Numbered from the stretch's first letter, positions 1 to 5,590 are shown. The stretch is DNA of 5,645 nucleotides from Flavobacteriales bacterium UBA5933 (GCA_002430925.1 DJDD01000076.1:1-5645), one strand, 5' to 3'. Program-made: numbers and translations. Notes: generated by a model from the sequence alone, not told the origin.

Positions 1-816
1 TACCGTACGAAGAGCTGAGTTTAGACATCAATCTTTACGATTATGTTGCTCGTAACTACGATTCTGCGTTAATGTTGACCCGCTTCTGGAAAAGAATTAT
101 GGGATAGCTCCATATTCTTTTGCTTTAAACTCTCCTATTTTATTTACAGACCCTAATGGTAAAGAAATAATTATAGAATGGGATAAAGATAAAGATGGAA
201 GTATTAATGGAATAAATATTTCAGTGAAAGGGAAAGTTATTGATAATACTTCAAAAGATTTATCTGATAAACAGATACAAGAATTAATGGAAGAATAATA
301 AATTCCTTAGTTGGAAAAATAACATATTTAAGAGATTCTAAAAATGATAAATTTGGAATAAATATAACCGTAGCAAACGACAAATCTGAAATAGCTAGTA
401 ATAATCATGTTTATAGAACTGTTGACAATATAGTAAGTTTAAATGGAGAAGAGTTATCTAATAATGAAAAAATAAAGGGATTTGCTGCGAGGGGGGGGAA
501 GAATTATGTTTATTTAGATAAAAATCTCGATGGAACTACTGTTGCGCATGAAACATTCCACTCAGCAGGACTAAGACACATTAAAGATGAAATACAATCT
601 GGTACATTTGGTAAACCTATAATGAAGATTGGAAATCATTTTCAAAATTTTTTAACTAATGATTATTCAGGTAATCTTATGCATCAACAGAGAGATCTAA
701 ATCAACGTGGAGAATCGAATCAAGGAAATAAGCTAACCAAATGGTAATTGACAATGATTGAATCTTTATATTCTAATAAAAATATAAATAAAAGAAAACA
801 AAAGACTGATGATTAA
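1..816 (+). pseudogene. Rhs/YD-repeat protein 3' end with metzincin-like metalloprotease toxin tip, disrupted
   Basis: This is the 3' end of an Rhs-family polymorphic toxin gene whose 5' part lies outside the window. Frame 3 (from base 3) gives the core end, LYDYVARNYDSAL, close to the family's YDYGARNYDPAL, and stops at 105-107. From about base 71, frame 2 continues with NVDPLLEKNY and the pretoxin motif PILFTDPNG (134-160), then a DKDKDGSING segment, and stops at 296-298. From about 292, frame 1 runs to TAA at 745-747. It encodes HETFHSAGLRH (547-579), an exact HExxHxxGxxH metzincin zinc site, and SGNLMHQ, a plausible Met-turn. If the TAA at 745 was CAA, the protein continues as QLTMIESLYSN and ends at 814-816, overlapping the next start codon. 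The GRWx segment normally found before N-x-DP is missing, implying roughly 13 lost bases near 69. I infer an inactivated secreted protease toxin. Sequencing error could explain the one-base shift, but hardly all three lesions. Confidence 0.85.
491..498 (+). repeat. G8 homopolymer inside the toxin tip
   Basis: Eight consecutive G bases lie in a stretch that is otherwise very AT-rich. The frame is the same on both sides (FAARGGKNYVYLDK), so at eight bases the tract keeps the protease reading frame open. Gain or loss of one G would shut off the zinc site downstream. Such tracts can act as phase-variable switches, but here that is inference only. Confidence 0.6.
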
Positions 817-1231
817 TAGATTAATTATTATAATAGCATTGTTAATATTATCATCATGTACTGTCAACAATAACATGGATAATAAATTTATGATTCGATT
901 TGGAAGTTGTTATAATTCAGATAAAGTCTCTTTATATATAAATGAAAAAAAAATATTTAAAGATTTAATTATTAAAACAGACGATGAGTTGGATTTAACC
1001 CCAATAAGAGTTACTTGTTCTTTTGATAATATTATAAAAGTTTATAACAAAAAGGAAGTAATATTTAGTAATAAAATAATTTTAGATAAAACGATTTCAT
1101 TATACATTCAGAAAAATAATAAAATTCAAAAGAAAATAATTTCATTATCTAAAGGTAAAAGTTTTGTAATTGATGGTTGCAATAATTATATACAAATAAA
1201 TCAATTTTCAAATAAAATTGTTTATGATTAA
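809..1231 (+). CDS. Small lipoprotein, candidate immunity protein for the adjacent Rhs metalloprotease
   Basis: This 140-residue protein has a lipoprotein signal peptide. Residues 1-16 are a basic start followed by an Ile/Leu-rich helix, and the lipobox LSSC has the modified cysteine at 17. The mature part is Lys/Ile/Asn-rich with alternating hydrophobic residues that suggest beta strands, and has further cysteines at 34, 70 and 124. I recognise no named family. The ATG lies inside the last codons of the restored toxin frame, whose stop is at 814-816 (ATGATTAA overlap), so the two genes were probably translationally coupled. A purine-rich AAAGAAAACAAAAG stretch precedes the start. A toxin gene overlapping a small downstream gene is the classic effector/immunity layout, and an envelope lipoprotein suits a toxin that acts outside the cytoplasm. 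The immunity role is inferred from position and export only. The frame is intact although the toxin is broken. Confidence 0.75.
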   Translation: MINRLIIIIALLILSSCTVNNNMDNKFMIRFGSCYNSDKVSLYINEKKIFKDLIIKTDDELDLTPIRVTCSFDNIIKVYNKKEVIFSNKIILDKTISLYIQKNNKIQKKIISLSKGKSFVIDGCNNYIQINQFSNKIVYD

Positions 1232-1324
1232 AGGATAATGTTTCAAACACAAATTTACAATAATATCAAAGGTAAACGTTTGTTTGTCTTAGGTTATTTT
1301 ATAAAGTAGTTATATTTCTATTAA

Positions 1325-1645
1325 AAAAATCTTTATACCTTCTTAGTTATTAATATTTTAATAACTGCTAGAAAAGCAACATTAGGAAATCCTATTGATT
1401 AGACAGTTTATTCAGGTGTAAATGATTAAAATATAGCTTATTAGTTTGCTTATGTAGCAGGAGTACCACATATTTTTGATGAAGAATCAAATGTTCAAAC
1501 ACACCTAATAATATTAATAACTTTATGATTTATGGAGCAAATAAAGAAGAAGGTTAACTAAAGTATAGGAGGCAAAGAATTAAAAACAAGAACAAACAAA
1601 TACTATGATAAATACTATAAATGCAAGTCAGTCGAGATTAAATAA
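1325..1645 (+). pseudogene. Remnant of a second protein, probably another toxin tip, in several frames
   Basis: Protein-like sequence survives in pieces. Frame 2 gives ARKATLGNPID, stop, TVYSGVND, stop, NIAY, stop, then FAYVAGVPHIFDEESNVQT (about 1370-1503). The three stops (TAG 1400, TAA 1427, TAG 1442) sit where Gln would fit, each one C-to-T change from CAG or CAA. Frame 1 then gives NNINNFMIYGANKEEG (1507-1554), and frame 2 again gives SIGGKELKTRTNKYYDKYYK and a short tail, ending at 1643-1645. I do not recognise the family. Its end lies 17 bases before the start of another lipoprotein gene, mirroring the toxin/lipoprotein pair upstream, so I infer a decayed toxin C-terminus whose core has been lost. 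The DNA between 1232 and 1324 holds only a 23-codon ORF and nothing I can identify. The left boundary is uncertain. Confidence 0.5.
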
Positions 1646-1662
1646 CTTAAAAAGGAAAAGAG

Positions 1663-2123
1663 ATGAAAGCATTCATCAATATATTTTTTATTTCTTTAAT
1701 TTTGTTTAATTGTAATATTAATAAGAATGTAAGTGTTTTTTATGAAAATAAATCTAATGAGACTGAAAAAAATATCAAATTAGAAAAATGGTACTATGAA
1801 AATACTTCTAAAAAATACATTAGAAAAAAAATGAGATTTTAGTGTTTTTTAATGGACAAGCTTTTAAAGGTTCTGAAATTATTGTAAATAAAAAAGATAC
1901 TTTAAAATTTAAAGAACAGTCAGAACCATTGGAATGCTTAGGTTATAAAATGTATATTATTAAAAAAAGTGATAAGTTTTTATATGTAGTATCTGATAAA
2001 AAGGAAAAAAAATTAAAGTTAAAACTTAATGACAATTATGATTATTTAATTATAGGAAACTCTTTTAATAATTTATGGGGAGTTCTTTACTATCCTTTTT
2101 TTCCTAACATATCATGTATATAA
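1663..2123 (+). pseudogene. Lipoprotein gene split by a -1 frameshift at an A8 tract, candidate immunity protein
   Basis: An ATG at 1663 after a purine-rich AAAAGGAAAAGAG opens a 59-codon frame. It encodes a signal peptide (KAFINIFFISLILFNC, lipid-modified Cys at 17) followed by a polar region, and stops at TAG 1840-1842. The remainder is read one frame back, from about 1827 to 2123. Joined across the A8 run at 1824-1831, the product is about 153 residues and passes smoothly through RKKNEILVFFNGQAF. The second part is open upstream only to 1824, and its first possible start is GTG 1842, which would lack any export signal, so I treat both parts as one gene. One lost A would explain the break. 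The slip site A_AAA_AAA lies in the correct phase for -1 frameshifting, so some full-length protein could still be made. Its pattern of hydrophobic strands resembles the lipoprotein at 809-1231. Function is unknown; position suggests immunity. Confidence 0.65.
1824..1831 (+). repeat. A8 tract containing an in-phase A_AAA_AAA slippery heptamer
   Basis: In the upstream lipoprotein frame the codons read AGA AAA AAA ATG, so the heptamer A_AAA_AAA is correctly phased for -1 ribosomal slippage, or for polymerase slippage. A -1 move gives AAA AAT GAG ATT TTA, which enters the open frame that runs to 2123. I saw no obvious stimulatory stem-loop or Shine-Dalgarno-like element next to it. Confidence 0.5.
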
Positions 2124-2161
2124 AAATTATTAATTAATTTTTTTCCTAATAAAATAAAAAT

Positions 2162-2407
2162 TTGGACAATAAAAATATTAAAATAAAATGTGCTTGCTGT
2201 GATTTTCTTACAATAAGCGAAATAAAAGAAACGTGTCCAGTCTGTTTTTGGGAAGAAGATTTTTATCAAGCTGATAACATGGATGATGCTAATGGACCTA
2301 ATATGGTTTCTTTGAATATTGTTAAAAAAAATTTTAAAACATTTGGCGCAATTGAAGAAAGGTTTAAAATATATGTTCGTGAACCATTAGATGAGGAAAG
2401 AAAATAA
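2162..2407 (+). CDS. CPCC-type cysteine-rich zinc-ribbon protein
   Basis: This 81-residue protein begins IKIKCACCDFLTISEIKETC and continues PVCFWEED. It matches the pattern of the small Cys-rich CPCC family: an N-terminal C-P-C-C knuckle, then CPVCFWE about 12 residues later, then a conserved NGxNxVSL-type stretch (here GPNMVSLNIVKKNFKTFGA) and a VREP ending. C10, C12/C13, C25 and C28 are the likely zinc ligands. The usual proline in the first knuckle is alanine here (CACC). The start is TTG at 2162, because a stop lies at 2150-2152 and no ATG occurs before the cysteines. No signal peptide is present, so it should be cytoplasmic. It sits last in the toxin/lipoprotein array, 38 bases after the previous gene, and could be an orphan immunity-type or accessory protein. 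The family's biochemical role is not known to me. Confidence 0.75.
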   Translation: MDNKNIKIKCACCDFLTISEIKETCPVCFWEEDFYQADNMDDANGPNMVSLNIVKKNFKTFGAIEERFKIYVREPLDEERK

Positions 2408-2544
2408 AATATTAAAGGTAGAATATAATTCAACATTCACAATTAAGTATTGTTTAGTGTTTATGTGATTCAATTTTTCAGTTCTCAACTTTTAAGAATT
2501 AAATGTATTACTTAAAACTTACAATTTCTAACTTCTTAATTCAC

Positions 2545-2584
2545 AATAGGGATTGCAACGTAAAGCCTATTCCGAAGGGATTGC
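2545..2584. repeat. GC-richer element with direct repeat GGGATTGC and inverted AATAGG/CCTATT
   Basis: Two perfect copies of GGGATTGC (2549-2556 and 2577-2584) lie 28 bases apart. AATAGG (2545-2550) and CCTATT (2566-2571) can pair across a 15-base loop. The block is clearly richer in G+C than the DNA on either side. Both strands lack a convincing gene here. It may be a dispersed intergenic repeat, a small structured RNA or the scar of an element; I cannot tell which. It marks the boundary between the toxin array and the housekeeping genes. The rest of 2408-2640 holds nothing I can identify. Confidence 0.4.
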
Positions 2585-2622
2585 CTAAAATTATTAATAT
2601 TTAAGTATAACTATTAATTTCT

Positions 2623-2639
2623 TAATTTTTTAAAAATTA
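2623..2639. promoter_or_regulatory. AT palindrome upstream of the transporter promoter, possible operator
   Basis: TAATTTTT and AAAAATTA form 8-base arms around one central T. The palindrome ends seven bases before the -7 box, covering where the -33 region should be. An operator role is possible, but all-AT palindromes arise easily by chance in DNA this AT-rich. Confidence 0.2.
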
Positions 2640-2646
2640 TCTGATG

Positions 2647-2654
2647 TACATTTG
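2647..2654 (+). promoter_or_regulatory. Bacteroidota -7 box (TACATTTG) for the MFS gene
   Basis: TACATTTG is a full match to the Bacteroidota primary sigma -7 consensus TAnnTTTG. It lies 24 bases before the ATG at 2679, leaving a leader of roughly 15-20 bases. No clear TTG-type -33 element is visible at the usual spacing. Confidence 0.55.
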
Positions 2655-2678
2655 CAAAAATTATTCTAATTAACATTG

Positions 2679-3845
2679 ATGCAGACAACAGAGTTTACTT
2701 CTCAGCAAAAAAATAGAATCAGAATAGCTGTTTCTTTATTTTATTTTTCTCAGGGATTGGCTTTTTCTTCTTGGGCAAGTCGTATTCCTACAATAAAACA
2801 AGCACTTGGTATTACTGAAGGACAATTAGGAACTTTGTTGCTTATGATGCCAATTGGTCAACTATGTACAATGGTTTTATCAGGTAAATTAGTTTCTAAA
2901 TATGGAAGTAGAAATGTATTACGAATAGCAGTATTAATTTATCCTCTTATTTTATGTTTAATAGGTTTTGCTCAAAATTTTTATCAATTAGCATTAGCAT
3001 TATTCTTTTTTGGAGTCTTAGGAAATATGTGTAATATATCTGTGAATACACAAGGGGTTGAAGTTGAGAAAATATTTGGTAAGTCAATCATGTCTTCTTT
3101 TCATGGAGCATGGAGTATAGCTGGTTTTACTGGCGCATTGATAGGTTTATTAATGATGAATTTGAATATAGGCACTCCAATACATTTTATAATTATTTAT
3201 TGTATTATAATAGTTAATTGGTTGATTAATTCTAAGTTTTTACTAAACTCAACAGGTGCAGTAAAAACAACTGAAAAAAAATCTTTTTTTTCTAAACCAG
3301 AAGGAGTTCTTGTTCAGCTAGGTATTATTGGTTTTTTAAGTATGGCTACTGAAGGAGCTATGTTTGATTGGAGTGGAGTTTATTTTCAGGATATAGTTAA
3401 GGCTCCTGAAAATTTAGTAGTTGTAGGATATGCATCTTTTATGGTAATGATGGCTACAGGACGTTTTATTGGAGACTATTTTATAAGTAAATATGGTAAG
3501 AAACGTATTATGCAAATTAGTGGTTTTTTTATGTCATCTGGATTATTACTTTCAGTTTTTTTTCCTCAGCTTATTGTTTGTACACTTGCTTTTATGATGG
3601 TAGGTTTAGGAGTTGCTTGTAATGTACCAACAGTTTATAGTGTTGCTGCAAGAAGTACAAAAGGAGCTGCTGGTGTTGCATTAGCAACAGTATCTAGTGT
3701 TTCTTTCCTAGGTTTTTTAATGGGACCTCCGTTAATTGGGTATATAGCTGAACTATTTGATCTGAGATATTCTTATGCATTGTTTGCATGTTTTGGACTT
3801 ATTATGATTATTATGGTTGGACGTATGAAAGCTTTTAAAGAATAA
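2679..3845 (+). CDS. MFS transporter, YbjJ-like
   Basis: This is a 388-residue integral inner-membrane protein of the major facilitator superfamily. About 12 hydrophobic helices fall in two halves, joined by a polar loop near residues 190-208 (STGAVKTTEKKSFFSKPEG). Family signatures resembling E. coli YbjJ are present: SSWASRIPTIKQALG in the first helix and loop (31-45), SFHGAWSIAGFTGALIG (140-156), EGAMFDWSGVYF (225-236) and VPTVYSVAARSTKG (316-329). The motif-A loop after the second helix is weak (GKLVSKYGSRN, Asp replaced by Ser), whereas the copy in the second half is good (GDYFISKYGKKR, 265-276). The substrate cannot be predicted. I chose ATG 2679 over the TTG three bases upstream, since it is the stronger codon and fits the promoter box at 2647. 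The gene is complete, stands alone downstream of the toxin array, and looks chromosomal rather than mobile. Confidence 0.9.
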   Translation: MQTTEFTSQQKNRIRIAVSLFYFSQGLAFSSWASRIPTIKQALGITEGQLGTLLLMMPIGQLCTMVLSGKLVSKYGSRNVLRIAVLIYPLILCLIGFAQNFYQLALALFFFGVLGNMCNISVNTQGVEVEKIFGKSIMSSFHGAWSIAGFTGALIGLLMMNLNIGTPIHFIIIYCIIIVNWLINSKFLLNSTGAVKTTEKKSFFSKPEGVLVQLGIIGFLSMATEGAMFDWSGVYFQDIVKAPENLVVVGYASFMVMMATGRFIGDYFISKYGKKRIMQISGFFMSSGLLLSVFFPQLIVCTLAFMMVGLGVACNVPTVYSVAARSTKGAAGVALATVSSVSFLGFLMGPPLIGYIAELFDLRYSYALFACFGLIMIIMVGRMKAFKE

Positions 3846-3861
3846 AATAATGTATAACAGA

Positions 3862-3869
3862 TATTTTTG
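3862..3869 (+). promoter_or_regulatory. Possible -7 box (TATTTTTG) for the small secreted protein
   Basis: TATTTTTG fits TAnnTTTG and lies in the 53-base gap after the transporter gene, 29 bases before the ATG at 3899. No convincing -33 element is visible. The small gene could also be read through from the transporter. Confidence 0.35.
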
Positions 3870-3898
3870 TAACTTGTAGTATTATTTGATATTGTATT

Positions 3899-4222
3899 AT
3901 GAAAAATTTATTTATTATTTTTTTACCATTATTAACATTTGCTCAAGATAATTTTGATAAAAATAATAAGTTATCATTTTCTTTTAATCAAACAAATAAA
4001 TATTTAAGTCATACTTATAAACAAGATTTATCCATAAAAATGAGTAATGAGTTAATAAAAAATAATTTATTTAATCAAACAAATAGTATACGTTTTTTTA
4101 CTCCTTTAGAAAATCAAGATGATAAAATTCTTTATGAATATGATGATAAAAAAAGTGTTAGTGAAAATCTTGCTTTAGAGATTATACATACTATTTTTTT
4201 TAGTAAGAAAAAACATTTCTAA
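3899..4222 (+). CDS. Short secreted protein of unknown function
   Basis: This 107-residue protein has a clear N-terminal signal peptide. MKNLFIIFLPLLTFAQ is basic, then hydrophobic, ending in a TFAQ signal-peptidase I site typical of Flavobacteriia. The mature part is about 90 residues, polar and rich in Asn, Lys and Ser. FNQTN occurs twice, at 29-33 and 58-62. The tail SKKKHF is basic. No cysteine and no known domain were seen, and I do not recognise a family. It could be a small complete exported protein, or the N-terminal remnant of a longer outer-membrane or surface protein, since phrases such as LSFSFNQTNKYLSHTY have an alternating, beta-strand-like look. Its stop codon lies inside the palindromic terminator shared with lysA. 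Confidence 0.55.
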   Translation: MKNLFIIFLPLLTFAQDNFDKNNKLSFSFNQTNKYLSHTYKQDLSIKMSNELIKNNLFNQTNSIRFFTPLENQDDKILYEYDDKKSVSENLALEIIHTIFFSKKKHF

Positions 4223-4276
4223 AAATATACATAAAAGCTCAATCCTAGGATTGAGCTTTTATGTATATTTTTAGAA
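4217..4276. terminator. Bidirectional terminator, perfect 60-bp palindrome
   Basis: The arms 4217-4246 and 4247-4276 are perfectly complementary over 30 bases with no spacer. The core is AAAAGCTCAATCCT/AGGATTGAGCTTTT, flanked by A-runs on one side and T-runs on the other, so each strand gives a hairpin followed by U residues. The TAA stops of both convergent genes (4220-4222 on plus, 4271-4273 on minus) sit at mirror-image positions within the arms, each preceded by TTC. Confidence 0.9.
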
Positions 4277-5482
4277 TTTTATATCTTCTGTTGTAGTAAT
4301 TAAATCTTGAATTGTTTCACGACGGCGAATTAAGTAATCCTTATCATCAATTAATAAAACTTCTGCAGGTTTTAAACGTGAATTATAGTTTGATGCCATA
4401 GAAAAACAATATGCGCCTGCATTATGGAAACATAATATGTCTCCTTCACTTATTTGATTGATTTTACGGTTTGTACCAAACGTATCAGTTTCACAAATGT
4501 AACCAACTACTGTATAATAACGGCTACGACCTTCTGGATTAGAAATATTTTCTATTTCGTGGTGAGCATTATAAAACATAGGACGAATAAGGTGATTGAA
4601 ACCAGTGTCTATTCCTGCAAAAACAGTAGAAGTTGTTTGTTTTACAACATTTACAGAAGCTAAAAAGCTTCCAGCTTCAGAAACCATGAATTTACCTGGT
4701 TCAAACATTAATGTTAATGGTTTTCCATACGATTTTTCGAAATCATTGAAACGTTTTGATAAACGCTCACCTAAATATTCAATATCAGTTTCTGCTGCTC
4801 CAGGATAATAAGGAACTTTGAATCCTGAACCAAAATCGATGTAAGATAAGTTTTTGAATTCTGCTGCTACTTCAAATAATATTTCTGCTCCTTGTAAGAA
4901 AACATCAATATCTAAAATATCAGAACCTGTATGCATGTGTACTCCATCTAAATGTAGTCCAGTATTTTCTACAACACGTTTTATATGTGGTAATTGATGA
5001 ATAGATATTCCGAATTTAGAATCGATATGTCCTACAGAAATATTTGCATTTCCTCCAGCCATAATATGTGGATTGATACGAACACAAACAGGATAATTTG
5101 GATAATCTTGACCAAAAGTTTCTAATACTGTTAAATTATCAATATTAATACGTACTCCTAATTCTATTACTTGCTGAATTTCATGATAAGAAACTCCATT
5201 TGGAGTGTATATAATTTCTTTTGGTTTAAAACCAGCCATTAACCCTAATTCTACTTCTTGTATAGAAACAGTATCTAATCCTGAACCAAGAGATTTGAAA
5301 TACTTTAAGATATTAAGATTAGTATTTGCCTTACATGCATAATTTAACTTTAAACGTTTGACAGTAGAAAATGCATTAGTCATTTTTTCATATTGCGATT
5401 TTATTTTATTCGCATCATATACATATAGTGGTGCACCATATTTTTGTACTAATTCTAATAGACGTTCTCTATTTAGTTCCAT
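4271..5482 (-). CDS. lysA: Diaminopimelate decarboxylase
   Basis: This cytoplasmic PLP-dependent enzyme makes L-lysine and CO2 from meso-diaminopimelate, the last step of lysine synthesis, and so also draws on the peptidoglycan precursor pool. The 403-residue protein is full length for the fold-type III family (alanine-racemase-like barrel plus beta domain). YACKANTN carries the PLP lysine at 51. VHMHTGSD (181-188), the glycine loop DFGSGF (216-221) and EPGKFMVSEAG (261-271, phosphate binding, with Lys where many bacteria have Arg) follow. The barrel partner residues lie in ICETDTFG (Cys 330, Glu 331) and GAYCFSMASNYN (356-367). The ATG at 5480-5482 gives the normal N-terminus ahead of YGAPLYVYD. 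It is transcribed towards the small secreted gene and ends in the shared palindrome. I see no lysine riboswitch in its short leader. Confidence 0.97.
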   Translation of the reverse strand: MELNRERLLELVQKYGAPLYVYDANKIKSQYEKMTNAFSTVKRLKLNYACKANTNLNILKYFKSLGSGLDTVSIQEVELGLMAGFKPKEIIYTPNGVSYHEIQQVIELGVRINIDNLTVLETFGQDYPNYPVCVRINPHIMAGGNANISVGHIDSKFGISIHQLPHIKRVVENTGLHLDGVHMHTGSDILDIDVFLQGAEILFEVAAEFKNLSYIDFGSGFKVPYYPGAAETDIEYLGERLSKRFNDFEKSYGKPLTLMFEPGKFMVSEAGSFLASVNVVKQTTSTVFAGIDTGFNHLIRPMFYNAHHEIENISNPEGRSRYYTVVGYICETDTFGTNRKINQISEGDILCFHNAGAYCFSMASNYNSRLKPAEVLLIDDKDYLIRRRETIQDLITTTEDIKF

Positions 5483-5514
5483 TTTATTATTTGTTTAAAG
5501 TTAAATTTGGTATG

Positions 5515-5522
5515 CAAAATTA
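5515..5522 (-). promoter_or_regulatory. Bacteroidota -7 box (TAATTTTG) for lysA
   Basis: Read on the minus strand this is TAATTTTG, matching TAnnTTTG, 32 bases before the lysA ATG. A TTTTCG about 22 bases further upstream is the best, but poor, candidate for a -33 element. Between them lies a short inverted repeat, TTCGT/ACGAA (plus strand 5533-5548 region). Confidence 0.5.
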
Positions 5523-5546
5523 CATAATCCTATTCGTTTTCTGACG

Positions 5547-5590
5547 AAAATTCAAAATAAACTTAGTATAAATAATTTATTTTGAATTTT
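5547..5590. terminator. AT-rich hairpin upstream of lysA, possible terminator of the next minus-strand gene
   Basis: AAAATTCAAAATAAA (5547-5561) and TTTATTTTGAATTTT (5576-5590) are perfectly complementary over 15 bases around a 14-base loop. On the minus strand it comes before the lysA promoter, and its arm ends in TTTT, so it may end transcription of a gene lying beyond the window edge. It has almost no G-C pairs, so it would be a weak terminator; an operator role is an alternative. Bases 5591-5645 show no identifiable gene. Confidence 0.35.

Noticed and set aside
348..610. TAnnTTTG matches TAAATTTG (348-355) and TACATTTG (603-610) as internal promoters for the lipoprotein
   Set aside because: They lie inside the toxin coding sequence and far from the ATG at 809. 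Such matches are expected by chance in AT-rich DNA.
1238..1309. 23-codon ORF starting at ATG 1238, just after the first lipoprotein
   Set aside because: It is very short, has no recognisable start context or motif, and lies next to decayed sequence; it is likely chance.
1400..1444. Recoding of stop codons as Gln in the second remnant
   Set aside because: Both TAG and TAA would need to be read as Gln, while TAA is a normal stop in the intact genes nearby and frameshifts are also present, so decay is the simpler reading.
1471..1478. TATTTTTG as a promoter for the second lipoprotein
   Set aside because: It overlaps the coding remnant (PHIFDE) and lies nearly 190 bases upstream of the start.
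1842..2123. A separate 93-codon gene starting at GTG 1842
   Set aside because: The frame joins smoothly to the upstream lipoprotein signal peptide through the A8 tract, so it is treated as the second part of one broken gene.
4454..4808. Two plus-strand ORFs of about 70 codons (4454-4663 and 4596-4808)
   Set aside because: They lie wholly antisense within lysA, whose protein is clearly conserved, and their translations show no protein-like features.
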